This document shows, one piece after another, positions 24,562 to 32,913 of a stretch of 64,000 nucleotides of DNA. The notes beneath the pieces were generated by a model. That model worked only from the letters and a program-made list of their open reading frames with translations. It was not told the DNA's origin and did no database searches. Position numbers and translations under genes: made by a program. The stretch is taken from assembly GCF_014529945.1 (NCBI RefSeq), contig NZ_JACVFB010000006.1, positions 434,001 to 498,000 on the forward strand, in the 5' to 3' direction. How positions within the stretch are numbered: position 1 is the first letter of the stretch; each line of letters begins with the position of its first letter. Origin of the DNA: Chitinophaga varians. Lineage in GTDB: Bacteria > Bacteroidota > Bacteroidia > Chitinophagales > Chitinophagaceae.

Positions 24562-25311
24562 TTACCAGGGTATCTCCTGCCATTGATGGGTAAAGAACCG
24601 ACTGGTGGGAACATCTTCCAGTGCGGCCTGCACAATAATCCCTGCCCCTTCGGGTATTTCAAGGAAGGCGGCAGCAGTACCCATGTCCGTTTTTACCCAT
24701 CCGGGGCTGATCGTGTAGGCGCGAACGTTAGTATCCCGCAGGGCTTCCTGCAAATAGACAGTCAGGAGGTTAACCATTGTTTTTGAACTATTGTAAGCGA
24801 ATTTTTTAACGTGATAAATAGGCGAGCTGGTATCAGCCTGTAGCTGGATGCTGCCTAATTCGCTGCTCAGGTTGATGATACGGCCGGCCGGACTTTTCCG
24901 TAGCAGAGGAAGCAAGGCTTGTGTGAGTTGCAGGGTGCCCCACACGTTTACCTCAAAGACCGCCTTTACGTCTTCCACGTTTGTTTGCAGAATGGTATTA
25001 GTCATTCGTTCCGCCGTTGGCGGTGTAGCTCCTGCATGTGTGATAGCGGCGTTATTGATCAGGATATCGAGGTGCCCGTATTGTTGTGTTATTTTATCAA
25101 CAGCAGCGGAAACCTGTTCGGGATGGGTGATGTCCAGTGGCAGGAAGTTGATATGCGGAGAGACTTCGCGTAGTTGCGCTACGGCAGCCAGGCCTTTGGC
25201 AGAATCGCGGCAGGATAGGATCACCTGTACGTTTTTTTTGAGCAACTGGCGTGCAGTTTCCAGTCCAAGGCCACGGTTGGCGCCAGTGATAAGTGCTGTT
25301 AAGGCAGACAT
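24562..25311 (-). CDS. Short-chain dehydrogenase/reductase
   Basis: A 249-aa classical SDR. ALITGANRGLGLETARQLL is the TGxxxGxG NADP-binding motif, NNAAITHA is the structural NNAG variant, RIINLSSELGS holds the catalytic Ser and YHVKKFAYNSSKTMV contains YNSSK in place of the exact YxxxK, with Tyr and Lys still four apart. The C-terminal PGWVKTDMG is standard. It lies downstream of a Crp/Fnr gene on the same strand, separated by a palindrome. Substrate unknown. Confidence 0.9.
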   Translation of the reverse strand: MSALTALITGANRGLGLETARQLLKKNVQVILSCRDSAKGLAAVAQLREVSPHINFLPLDITHPEQVSAAVDKITQQYGHLDILINNAAITHAGATPPTAERMTNTILQTNVEDVKAVFEVNVWGTLQLTQALLPLLRKSPAGRIINLSSELGSIQLQADTSSPIYHVKKFAYNSSKTMVNLLTVYLQEALRDTNVRAYTISPGWVKTDMGTAAAFLEIPEGAGIIVQAALEDVPTSRFFTHQWQEIPW

Positions 25312-25357
25312 GATAAAAGAATTTTGTTAGTGCAAAATTCCTTTGATAGTTATCTGT

Positions 25358-25381
25358 ATTAATTGTCTCAGGACAATTAAT
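25358..25381. promoter_or_regulatory. Candidate Crp/Fnr-type operator palindrome
   Basis: Ten-base perfect arms (ATTAATTGTC and GACAATTAAT) around TCAG; the core reads TTGTC-N4-GACAA, the same geometry as the TTGAT-N4-ATCAA Fnr box. It lies between the Crp/Fnr gene and the SDR gene it probably controls; a terminator role is less likely since there is no T-run. Confidence 0.5.
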
Positions 25382-25387
25382 GCCAGC

Positions 25388-25966
25388 TCAACTTTGCATA
25401 CGGCGCCGCATTCTGCTGAGCGAAGAAGGCGTGACGCCGATAAAAGAGGCGAGGTATTTAAGTGGTACCCGTTGCAGGTAGGAAGCGTGGCGCAGCAGCC
25501 GGTTATATCTTTCCTGCGGGCTGTCCAGCAGTAGGGAGGTGGCCCGGCACATGGTGCCTACCAGTACTTCCTCCATTAGTTTACGACCGAACGCCTCAAA
25601 TCCGGGGATGGTGCGGTAAAGTACCTGCAGCGCATCATAGGAGATACCGGCTGTGACCGAATTTTCCAGTGCCTGCAAATAATAACGGCTGGGTTGTCGG
25701 GTGAGAAAACTGGCGGGTTCCATAACGAGCGTATCTTCAAATACAAGCCAGGTGGTGGTTTCATCGCCTGTGTCGTCTACAGCATACAATCTAAATAACC
25801 CTTTTATGACTACCGAAAGCGTATCACAAAGTTGACCTCGTTTTAGGATGATCGTGTTGGCAGCCACTTCCCTGAAAGTAAAATGTCGGAGCACGGTTTC
25901 AAGGTCTTTGTCAGGCAAGTCGCAGTAATAAGTGATAAAGTCAGTCAATATCTTTTGTTGGTCCAT
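25388..25966 (-). CDS. Crp/Fnr-family transcriptional regulator
   Basis: A 192-aa regulator from the ATG at 25966 (MDQQKILTDFITYYCDLPDKDLE). It has a cyclic-nucleotide-binding-like barrel (about residues 20-115: LKRGQLCDTLSVVIKGLFRLYAVDDTGDETTTWLVFE) and a C-terminal HTH (VPLKYLASFIGVTPSSLSRMR). No Cys cluster is seen. It lies just upstream of the SDR gene on the same strand, which is a common regulator-target arrangement. Confidence 0.88.
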   Translation of the reverse strand: MDQQKILTDFITYYCDLPDKDLETVLRHFTFREVAANTIILKRGQLCDTLSVVIKGLFRLYAVDDTGDETTTWLVFEDTLVMEPASFLTRQPSRYYLQALENSVTAGISYDALQVLYRTIPGFEAFGRKLMEEVLVGTMCRATSLLLDSPQERYNRLLRHASYLQRVPLKYLASFIGVTPSSLSRMRRRMQS

Positions 25967-25998
25967 CGTGGTGAAATTAGGCATTTTCAAACTGGCAC

Positions 25999-26006
25999 TA
26001 CCTTTG
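25999..26006 (+). promoter_or_regulatory. -7 promoter element for the Gly/Asn-rich protein gene
   Basis: TACCTTTG matches TAnnTTTG and lies 28 bases before ATG 26035. It also falls just outside the divergent Crp/Fnr start. No good TTG at ideal spacing was seen. Confidence 0.5.
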
Positions 26007-26034
26007 TTTTTACCTGGATAAAATCACGCGAATC

Positions 26035-26586
26035 ATGAAAAAGCTATCATTTCTTGCTTTATTGATTATCAGTGTTTTATTGTTTGTTCAACCTTTACAG
26101 GCACAGGTAAGACTGAATGTAAATGTGAATATCGGCAATCAGCCGGTATGGGGTCCGGTAGGGTATGATTATGCGCAGTATTATTATTTCCCGGACATTG
26201 ATGTGTATTATGATATTCCCCGCGGACAGTATGTTTATTTAAACGGTAACAGCTGGCGTTTTGCGCCTACTTTGCCGCCGAGATATCATTTTGACGTGTA
26301 CAGGGGTTATAAGGTGGTGGTGAATGAGCCTCAGCCGTGGTTGCACCCGGATGTATACCGTGGCCGTTATGCCCGTTACAAAGGACCGGGCTGGTATGGC
26401 AAACAGGATATCATCCGCGACAGCAGAGACAGCAAATATTATGTGGTAAAAGGCCATCCGATGTATGGCAAGGGAAATAACGGCAATGGCCGTGGGCGAG
26501 GGAACGACAATGATCAGGGACGGGGTAACGGTAATGGCAATGGCAACAGAGGCCGTGGTAACGGTCATGGGCATGGCCACGACTAA
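26035..26586 (+). CDS. Secreted protein with Tyr-rich body and Gly/Asn/Arg-rich tail
   Basis: A 183-aa exported protein: signal peptide ending VQPLQAQ, then an aromatic-rich region (GYDYAQYYYFPDIDVYYDIP, and WRFAPTLPPRYHF), then from about residue 148 a low-complexity tail of G, N, R, D and H ending GHGHGHD. Similar small Bacteroidota proteins are known only as hypothetical. The tail could bind metal (His) or nucleic acid/polymer; no function is assigned. Confidence 0.72.
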   Translation: MKKLSFLALLIISVLLFVQPLQAQVRLNVNVNIGNQPVWGPVGYDYAQYYYFPDIDVYYDIPRGQYVYLNGNSWRFAPTLPPRYHFDVYRGYKVVVNEPQPWLHPDVYRGRYARYKGPGWYGKQDIIRDSRDSKYYVVKGHPMYGKGNNGNGRGRGNDNDQGRGNGNGNGNRGRGNGHGHGHD

Positions 26587-26640
26587 ATCCGATAACGAAT
26601 AGATAAATAATTAGAACGGATCCATCGTGAGAATTGGATA

Positions 26641-26683
26641 AATGGCCGGTCAGAGCTACCCCCCGGAAGCTTTGCCGGCCATT
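26641..26683. terminator. Hairpin between convergent genes
   Basis: AATGGCCGG (26641-26649) pairs with CCGGCCATT (26675-26683) around a 25-base loop, between the Gly/Asn-rich gene and the RIC gene. Its T-tail is weak, so its terminator role is probable rather than certain. Confidence 0.55.
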
Positions 26684-26689
26684 CCTGTG

Positions 26690-27430
26690 TTACAGCCGGC
26701 AGCTGCTGCCGGTCAGTGTTTTTTCGGTGCTGATAGTACGGGGAAAGAGAATGTTATTTTCCAGATGGATGTGTTGATGCAGATCGTCCTGAAATTCTTT
26801 TAGGAGGGCATAGGTGACGCGATAGGTATTGCAGGCGTCTTCCGGTGGTGTGAAGTTGTTGCTGAGGTCAGCTATTCTGCGGAACCGGTCGCCTTCATGA
26901 TCATGTTCATCCATCATAGCGCTGATCGGCTTTTCTACGGCGCTGATGCTATGATCTTCCAGGTATTCGCCGGCAGCCTTTTTGCGGGCAATTTCCCGTA
27001 TGCGGGGAAACAGGATCAGCTCTTCTTTGTTGAGGTGGTTGGACAGCTCCGCGGAGGTAGCGGTGAAGAGGGCTGCTATCTGCCATAATTCCTGATGGGG
27101 TTCACCATGTACCTGGCATACCTTGCGCAGGTACTGTTGCAGTACGGGTATTTTCTCGCGTACATATGCATGGTGTTTGCGGACGATATGATCTGCCAGC
27201 TGATCTAACGGCATGGTGTTGAAGTCCTGCAACGTACAGGCGGGCACCGCTGATATCTTTTCGAGAGCGTGGAGGATGGGTGCGATCTCCAGTTTTTTCT
27301 CGCGGCAAACATCACTGATCGGTTTGTTGCCTTTGCAGCAGAAGTCGATGCCATGCTGGCGGAACACGTCGGCAGTGCGGTAGTCGGCGGCTACCAGTTG
27401 TCCAACGATGGTGTTTTCATTGATTTCCAT
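26690..27430 (-). CDS. RIC (YtfE/ScdA) iron-sulfur cluster repair di-iron protein
   Basis: Repairs iron-sulfur clusters damaged by nitric oxide or oxidants. A 246-aa protein with the N-terminal ScdA_N domain (MEINENTIVGQLVAADYRTADVFRQHGIDFCCKG, with its CC pair) and a hemerythrin-like domain whose di-iron ligands are visible: HH at about 85, H108, HLNKEE, EHDHEGDRF and HIHLENNILFPR. It follows the truncated hemoglobin gene by 37 bp on the same strand, a typical NO-stress pair. Confidence 0.93.
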   Translation of the reverse strand: MEINENTIVGQLVAADYRTADVFRQHGIDFCCKGNKPISDVCREKKLEIAPILHALEKISAVPACTLQDFNTMPLDQLADHIVRKHHAYVREKIPVLQQYLRKVCQVHGEPHQELWQIAALFTATSAELSNHLNKEELILFPRIREIARKKAAGEYLEDHSISAVEKPISAMMDEHDHEGDRFRRIADLSNNFTPPEDACNTYRVTYALLKEFQDDLHQHIHLENNILFPRTISTEKTLTGSSCRL

Positions 27431-27467
27431 CTTAAAGCTGTTTTATAGGTATACGGGCCGGTATTCG

Positions 27468-27857
27468 CTAACGCAGCGGAGGCTGGCCCTGATAATATTC
27501 GATTTTGGAGAGGAACATCTGCGCCATTTTTTCGCCGCGCCAGCAGGCTTCTTCCGCTTTGGGGCCTTCGAAGAGACCGTTGACCGTGGCGCGAAACAGC
27601 TGTACCCAACGGGTGAAATGGAGCGTGTTGACCGGCATGGTGGCATGCGGATGGAAGGGCGCACCGTGATAGGTGTGGCTGTCCAGTAGTATGGTGTCCC
27701 AGAAACGGTACATTTTTTCAAGGTGCTCCGGCCAGCGGTCTTGTATGAGATGGTTGAAGATAGGCCCCAGTAGCTCGTCTTCGCGGACCGTGGTGTAAAA
27801 ACTGTCTACCATACGTTGTATATCGGCGAGTGTGGAGATATCTTTCTTTGTTTCCAT
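27468..27857 (-). CDS. Group III truncated hemoglobin
   Basis: A 129-aa single-domain globin from ATG 27857 (METKKDISTLADIQRMVDSFYTTV). The distal region (DELLGPIFNH), FWDTILLDSHTYHGAPFHPH and the proximal helix LHFTRWVQLF with the proximal His are typical of group III trHb. These bind oxygen and nitric oxide; with the adjacent RIC gene, NO detoxification or sensing is likely. The longer upstream start at 27902 lacks family similarity and is rejected. Confidence 0.9.
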   Translation of the reverse strand: METKKDISTLADIQRMVDSFYTTVREDELLGPIFNHLIQDRWPEHLEKMYRFWDTILLDSHTYHGAPFHPHATMPVNTLHFTRWVQLFRATVNGLFEGPKAEEACWRGEKMAQMFLSKIEYYQGQPPLR

Positions 27858-27871
27858 ATAAATAAATACTT

Positions 27872-27960
27872 TTTTGTCCTTAATTACTCGTCGCGTTGGC
27901 AACTGTTATCAGGATGCAGGACAAAAGTAAGTATTCTTCCTATAATAAAGGACTAAAATA
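27872..27960 (-). promoter_or_regulatory. Promoter of the tHb-RIC operon with repeated AGGAC boxes
   Basis: On the minus strand TACTTTTG (29-22 of 279xx: 27929 to 27922) fits TAnnTTTG. Three AGGAC(A/T)AAAA boxes occur: 27918-27926 and 27951-27960 on the plus strand and 27880-27872 on the minus strand. Repeated boxes in an NO-protection promoter suggest a dedicated regulator site. Confidence 0.5.
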
Positions 27961-27981
27961 TCTTTTATTTGGGTAAAAATT

Positions 27982-28004
27982 ACGGCGCCAGCCATGGGCG
28001 CCGT
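27982..28004 (-). terminator. Terminator of the HExxH protein gene
   Basis: ACGGCGCC pairs with GGCGCCGT around AGCCATG; on the minus strand it is followed by a T-rich run. It is downstream of the gene at 28015-29313. Confidence 0.75.
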
Positions 28005-28014
28005 TTGTAGGGTA

Positions 28015-29313
28015 TTATTGTTTTTTCAGTGCATAGTTGCCGGCAGCATTTTTTTCCAGGAGATATCCTTTGTTCAGTTCCAGTTTCCAGCCCTGACCGG
28101 TGACCAGCTGGTCGCTGATATTTTGTGGCAGGCCAACGGAGACCTTGTCCCATTGGGTGCTCATCAGGGCGCCTTCTGTTACGGTAAGAATACCCCAGGC
28201 ATCGGAGATGCGCATGGTAGGGTAGACGGTACCGTAACCATCTATCGGCACGATATTACCGGGGTTGAAAGAAATATTCATTTTTTCGAGCCGCAGTTCG
28301 GTATGCGCCTGTTTGATGAATAATTGCGTATAGGCGGCAATTTGTTCCTGTATTCTTTTCTCGCGGGCGGCTTCTTCCAGTGCCACAGCGTCTCCTTCAT
28401 ACTCCCGTGCATAGGTGGCGGCAGCAGATTTTACATCGGCCGGTATTGCTAACTTAAACGCCTGTACGATCAGCGGCGTCAGTTTTGACTGGCTGTTCAG
28501 TTGCCGGTTCCATCCGGGTTTAGCCTGTGAAAGCATATAGCCATACATGGGTATGGTCTGATACGCAAACGACCGTACGAAAGTAGGGTAGTAGTGCACG
28601 AAATCGTACAACGATTTATCAAAATGTTTGATGGCCGTAGCTTTATCGCGGTTGCAAACCATCATACCGGTGAATTCTGCCATCCCTTCATGGAGTTCGA
28701 GGGCATTTTCGGTAGTGTCAGCACCGGGATACAATTCATAACGGTAATGCCGGAACGTCATGGCATGCAACAGATGTTGCTGCCTTGCTGCCGGAGTCGT
28801 GGCGGCAAGGGCCTGTTGTAATGCTGCCAGTTCCAGCCGCAGGTAAATACGGCCGTCTTTTTTGTCGAGGTGGTTGTTGGTCGGATCGGTAGTGTTGAAA
28901 TGCAGGGTGGGTTGTGCCCGGTGAAACAACTCATGAGCGATCAGATTGATCCTGTCGTCTTTGTCTGTGGGCAGCGGGAGCTGTACCATGGCCCAGCTGC
29001 GGCCTTCCCAATACAGCGACGTGTTGGCGATATTGATTTTGGAAGGCAGTTTTCCCGTGTATACAGCGCCCTGTTTCTGTAGTTTCCCGGAGCTGTCGGG
29101 CATATTGGCGTACAATTCCCGGGTGGCCGGATTCACGAGCAACATCGGCCCGTAGAGGTCTATGCCCCAGAGGCGTTGTTGTTTTTTGGTAGCGATAGCA
29201 GCTTCCTGAAAGGCATGCTGTGCCTGCGTGGCAACGGTATCGGTTTGCTGGCATAAGGCGTCGCCGGCGGTGCAGCCTAACAACAGGCCGGCTAGGTAAA
29301 GTGTTTTCATCAT
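28015..29313 (-). CDS. Secreted protein with HExxH zinc-peptidase signature
   Basis: A 432-aa exported protein (signal peptide MMKTLYLAGLLLGCTAGDALCQ, or start at ATG 29310). LIAHELFHRAQPTL at about residue 128 supplies HExxH, and ALELHEGMAEFTGMM about 80 residues on could supply a third ligand Glu, as in gluzincins. The last 90 residues are a beta-rich domain. No family is recognised; a secreted peptidase is the reasonable reading. Monocistronic. Confidence 0.75.
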   Translation of the reverse strand: MMKTLYLAGLLLGCTAGDALCQQTDTVATQAQHAFQEAAIATKKQQRLWGIDLYGPMLLVNPATRELYANMPDSSGKLQKQGAVYTGKLPSKINIANTSLYWEGRSWAMVQLPLPTDKDDRINLIAHELFHRAQPTLHFNTTDPTNNHLDKKDGRIYLRLELAALQQALAATTPAARQQHLLHAMTFRHYRYELYPGADTTENALELHEGMAEFTGMMVCNRDKATAIKHFDKSLYDFVHYYPTFVRSFAYQTIPMYGYMLSQAKPGWNRQLNSQSKLTPLIVQAFKLAIPADVKSAAATYAREYEGDAVALEEAAREKRIQEQIAAYTQLFIKQAHTELRLEKMNISFNPGNIVPIDGYGTVYPTMRISDAWGILTVTEGALMSTQWDKVSVGLPQNISDQLVTGQGWKLELNKGYLLEKNAAGNYALKKQ

Positions 29314-29422
29314 TCGTTTGTTAATTCAATGAGGACGGTTGCAGGTATATAAAAGAAAGGAGCAAAAAATTATGAGGCCTAATTTACATTAAAACAATGA
29401 TACCATCAGCAGAAAGATGAAC

Positions 29423-29446
29423 TGCGGGATGATTATTTATCCCGCA
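29423..29446 (-). terminator. Hairpin downstream of the SGNH hydrolase gene
   Basis: TGCGGGAT pairs with ATCCCGCA around GATTATTT. It is positioned after the SGNH hydrolase stop on the minus strand, with no strong T-run. Confidence 0.55.
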
Positions 29447-29468
29447 ATCCGTATGTTTTGAAAATCAA

Positions 29469-30161
29469 TCAATGGAGATAACCACCTTTCTGCAGCACGT
29501 CGGCCCATACGGCATAACCTTCTGGTTTGAGGTGAAGACCGTCCATCGTTAGTTCGGCCCGCAGGTGTTTATCAGCATCCAGAAAATGCGGATAGAGATC
29601 GATAATGGTAACATGGTTGCCTTTCAGTTGTCTGATCTGATCGTTCAGCCAAAGAATATGTTCGTCCTTACCGTAATGGTTTTTGAATTTGTTGAAAGCC
29701 GCGTTTACCGGCAGCAACGTATAAAAATAGATCTGTGTTTTCTTCGATCCTTTCCGGATACGGCTGATGATGGTTTGATAGTTACGCAGGATCACGCTGT
29801 CGGGGATATTCCGGGATACGTCATTGATGCCGATCAGGACAAATACTTTAGCGGGCTTGCCGGCAATTACTTCGTTGAGCCGTTCCAGTACCCCAAAGGT
29901 GATATCACCTGAAATACCTCTGTTGACTGCATTAGGTAATGATAATAGTTTAGCCCAATCGGTGCCGGCAGTGATGCTGTTGCCCAGAAATACGAAGTTT
30001 TTCCGGGTGATTTTTTCGGCGTTGAACCTGGCGACAAGTTCTTTGTATTTGCCGGGGCGATGGGTGCTATCCCACGCGGGGGCCTGTGCCTGTACGTTAC
30101 CGGTATAAAGGGCGATGCCCAGGAAGGCTCCGGTGAGCCATTTGCAGCATGTGTTGATCAT
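29469..30161 (-). CDS. Secreted SGNH/GDSL hydrolase
   Basis: A 230-aa exported esterase-fold protein. Block I reads FVFLGNSITAGTDW (nucleophile Ser), block II GISGDITFGVLERL (oxyanion Gly), block III VLIGINDVSRN (oxyanion Asn) and block V MDGLHLKPEGYAVW (catalytic Asp-His). Such proteins are often carbohydrate or cell-wall O-acetyl esterases. It lies 21 bp after the GH28 gene, so deacetylation of the same pectic substrate is a plausible role. Confidence 0.88.
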   Translation of the reverse strand: MINTCCKWLTGAFLGIALYTGNVQAQAPAWDSTHRPGKYKELVARFNAEKITRKNFVFLGNSITAGTDWAKLLSLPNAVNRGISGDITFGVLERLNEVIAGKPAKVFVLIGINDVSRNIPDSVILRNYQTIISRIRKGSKKTQIYFYTLLPVNAAFNKFKNHYGKDEHILWLNDQIRQLKGNHVTIIDLYPHFLDADKHLRAELTMDGLHLKPEGYAVWADVLQKGGYLH

Positions 30162-30182
30162 GTTATGATAGCGATTCAGTTT

Positions 30183-31574
30183 TCAGTGTGATGGATGGAT
30201 GACGTTGGCGGCAGTGCTATTAAGGCGGCAGCGGATTGTTTCAAAGCCGGTAACATCGTTAAGCAGGAAAGCTGGCCTGGCATCGGGTTCCAGCGTTTGT
30301 ACCTGTACATCATCGAAAGAGATGTTTTTCGCATGCCGCACATAAAATGCTGCTGCCGGTAAGACAGCCCCAAACATCCGGTTTTCCGGATAAGCGGTTA
30401 TATTTTCCGGAACGGCCGTAGCATAGCCGGCGGGCGTGCCACCCGGCGCTATGATACGGACATGGCTGATGCTCACGTTTTCCACCGGATGGCCGGGGAT
30501 ACCCGAGATACAGGAGGTGAGCCGGCTGACGCTGCGCGCGATGATATGGCTGATGATAATGTTTTTAAGGGAGCTGACGGTATTACCCGGACCTTTTTTA
30601 CGGTCGCCGAGGCGGATGAAAACAGGTGTTTGGACATCCTGCATGGTCACGCCTGAAATAATGACCTGGTCCATGCTACCGCCGTCTACCACTTCCAGTG
30701 CAATACCGGCGATGACGCTGGTATCAGCGGTGATGCCCATCCAGGGAAAATTTTTCTTCCAGTGGCGGCGGTTTTCTTCGGATGCTTTATGAATAGCGAT
30801 GTTATTGACCGTAATGTTTTTAAAGCTGCTGAAGGAGCCGGTACCAAATTTAAGCGCGTTACAGTTGCTGCGCAGGAGACAGTTGCTGATTACAATGTTT
30901 TCACAGGAGGCGTTGACTTCACTTTTGAGGCAGAGGGCATCATCATCGGTATCGATGTTGCAATCGGCGATGATGACATTGGCGCTGCCGCTGATATCGA
31001 TGCCGTCGTTGTTGAAGTTGCCGTGGCTGTATACTTTCAGGCCGCGGAGGCTTACATCGTTGCACTGTTCGTACTTCTGCACCCAGTAGGCAGCGTTGCG
31101 GATATGCAGGTCTTTGACCTCAATATGCTGGCAGCGTTCAAAATGCAGCAGCATGGGGCGGATGGCGCCGGTCTTACTATCGTCGCCCAGCTGGAAATTG
31201 GGATGGTCGCCCTGGCCGTCGATGGTACCTTCGCCGCAGAGCGTGATATGGGACGCGTCTGAGGCGTAGAGGAGCGCCGGAGCGCTGCCACCGGCGGACT
31301 TAGGATAACGGGCCATGTCGGCGATACCGGTGAGGGTAGCACCCAATTCAAGATAGATACGGATATCGGATGACAGGGTGAGCGGTCCGGTGAGATAGTT
31401 GCCGGCAGGGATGATAAGAGTGCCCTGTCGGCAGTCGCGGATAGCCTGTTGGATGATGGCGGTATTGTCTGTGTGGCCATCTCCTTTAGCGCCCCGGTCA
31501 GCGATGTTGACGCTGCCGGCAAAGGCGGAGCAGAGCCAGCTGGCGGCCATTAGTGTTAGAAAAACTGTTTTCAT
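30183..31574 (-). CDS. Glycoside hydrolase family 28 (polygalacturonase-like)
   Basis: A 463-aa secreted right-handed beta-helix enzyme: signal peptide ending SAFAGS, then NIADRGAKGDGHTDNTAIIQQAI, the pectinase start motif. The catalytic area is NNDGIDISGSANVIIADCNIDTDDDALCLKS, giving NxD and DD, followed by LRSNCNALKFGT. The GH28 family cleaves alpha-galacturonosyl or rhamnogalacturonan bonds. The gene is followed by an SGNH hydrolase, a likely accessory esterase. Confidence 0.87.
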   Translation of the reverse strand: MKTVFLTLMAASWLCSAFAGSVNIADRGAKGDGHTDNTAIIQQAIRDCRQGTLIIPAGNYLTGPLTLSSDIRIYLELGATLTGIADMARYPKSAGGSAPALLYASDASHITLCGEGTIDGQGDHPNFQLGDDSKTGAIRPMLLHFERCQHIEVKDLHIRNAAYWVQKYEQCNDVSLRGLKVYSHGNFNNDGIDISGSANVIIADCNIDTDDDALCLKSEVNASCENIVISNCLLRSNCNALKFGTGSFSSFKNITVNNIAIHKASEENRRHWKKNFPWMGITADTSVIAGIALEVVDGGSMDQVIISGVTMQDVQTPVFIRLGDRKKGPGNTVSSLKNIIISHIIARSVSRLTSCISGIPGHPVENVSISHVRIIAPGGTPAGYATAVPENITAYPENRMFGAVLPAAAFYVRHAKNISFDDVQVQTLEPDARPAFLLNDVTGFETIRCRLNSTAANVIHPSH

Positions 31575-31648
31575 AACGGGATCTTATTTTATCTGGATGG
31601 TAAAAACCATCCGGTAAAAATAAAAAACCGCGTTATAAAATGCATGTG

Positions 31649-32167
31649 TTATCGGGGAAGCAGGCCCGGATTTTTGCTGATATAGGTATCGAGCTGGCCC
31701 TGATCAATGGCTTCAGCGAGTTTATCGAGTGCTTTGTTCTTTTTGATGGCGATGCCTTTACGGTATACTTTGGCGATGGCGGTCAGCCCGGCTTTGGTAG
31801 GTTCGAGCGGGTCTTTGTATGATTGCTGGCGGATGCAGTAACTGGAATAGTTGGCCATATATACCGGTAGTAGCATGGGATTACCATCCATTAGTTTGAT
31901 ATGGGGTTTTTCAAATGTGATGGTCACATTGGGAGAGCCGGTTAGCCAGCGAACGACGAATTGGTTAGTGGCAGCCCGTACATCCGGTTGTTTGTCGAGG
32001 TCTGTTTCCATGAGCCATTCGGCTGCTGCCACCATGGTTGGCTCATATTTGGCGTAGTCTTCTTTTACCTTCAGCCCGTTTTCATCCGGGAAAGAAGGAC
32101 GGTATTGTGCCTGTACTGCGGCGAAACCCAGTAATACGAGGACTAGTGTTAGGACGGTATATTTCAT
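31649..32167 (-). CDS. Secreted protein of unknown function
   Basis: A 172-aa protein from ATG 32167: signal peptide MKYTVLTLVLVLLGFAAVQ then AQ. The mature part is alpha-helical with paired Lys-rich segments near the end (YRKGIAIKKNKALDKLAEAI). It reads as a small periplasmic protein; no family recognised. It lies four bases after the gene at 32172-32804 and is probably co-transcribed. Confidence 0.68.
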   Translation of the reverse strand: MKYTVLTLVLVLLGFAAVQAQYRPSFPDENGLKVKEDYAKYEPTMVAAAEWLMETDLDKQPDVRAATNQFVVRWLTGSPNVTITFEKPHIKLMDGNPMLLPVYMANYSSYCIRQQSYKDPLEPTKAGLTAIAKVYRKGIAIKKNKALDKLAEAIDQGQLDTYISKNPGLLPR

Positions 32168-32171
32168 GATG

Positions 32172-32804
32172 TTAGTTTCGCAGGTTTTTGATGACGGCCA
32201 GTTGTTCTTCGAGGTATTGCAGGGAAAGACCGAAAGCATGCATCCATTGCTGGCGGAGTTTTTCCCAATGCGGGAAATGCCGGCTGGTATGGTCGGTGCC
32301 GTTGATGGCATCCAGGTAGAGGGAGGCTTCCATGGCGGCTTGCTGATCTACATGAAGCTCAGGTCTTTTCAGGTAATAGTGCAGGTATTTGTCGAGGTAG
32401 GTTACACTTTTGCTGCTGTTGAAGCTGGCCAGTACCAGGGTATACATGCTGCCTACACAACTGAGTTCACTTTTCAGGAAATGGGTACCAATCATATCTT
32501 CCAGATCGGTGTATTGATTTACTGCGGCAAAATAAGCGCCTACTTTCCTTGTCTGCCAATTTACATCTCCCAGTAATAAAGTTGTCAAGTCGTGTGTAAT
32601 CAATGATTTAACCTGGTAGAAAGGTTCGATCCATTCATCATTCCCGGAACCGACATTCATATAGTAGGGTTTCACCCATTGTTGGAGGATGGAAGCGGGC
32701 AACTCAAAGCCATTTTCGTGTGAAGTCAGGCTGGCAAAGGGTGACAGGTGTCTGATAATAGCTCCGGCCGCGTGCAGGTCGGTCACTTTCTGCAAGTCAT
32801 TCAT
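32172..32804 (-). CDS. Cytoplasmic protein, possibly DUF6000-like
   Basis: A 210-aa protein from ATG 32804 (MNDLQKVTDLHAAGAIIRHL) without signal or membrane segment. The pattern WVKPYYMNVGS, then LLLGDVNWQTRKVGAYFAAVNQYTDLEDMIGTHFLKSELSCVGS and a C-terminal YLDKYLHYYL helix resembles proteins I know as DUF6000, but this is a guess from memory. Earlier in-frame starts lack similarity and are rejected. Confidence 0.6.
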   Translation of the reverse strand: MNDLQKVTDLHAAGAIIRHLSPFASLTSHENGFELPASILQQWVKPYYMNVGSGNDEWIEPFYQVKSLITHDLTTLLLGDVNWQTRKVGAYFAAVNQYTDLEDMIGTHFLKSELSCVGSMYTLVLASFNSSKSVTYLDKYLHYYLKRPELHVDQQAAMEASLYLDAINGTDHTSRHFPHWEKLRQQWMHAFGLSLQYLEEQLAVIKNLRN

Positions 32805-32913
32805 GGTATAGGATAGCTTAATTGAGGGTAATTTACACGGAATGAACTGAAATAACAAATGGCAACATGACGCTAATTTCCGTAAATTCACGGATACCCC
32901 TATACGATGTATC

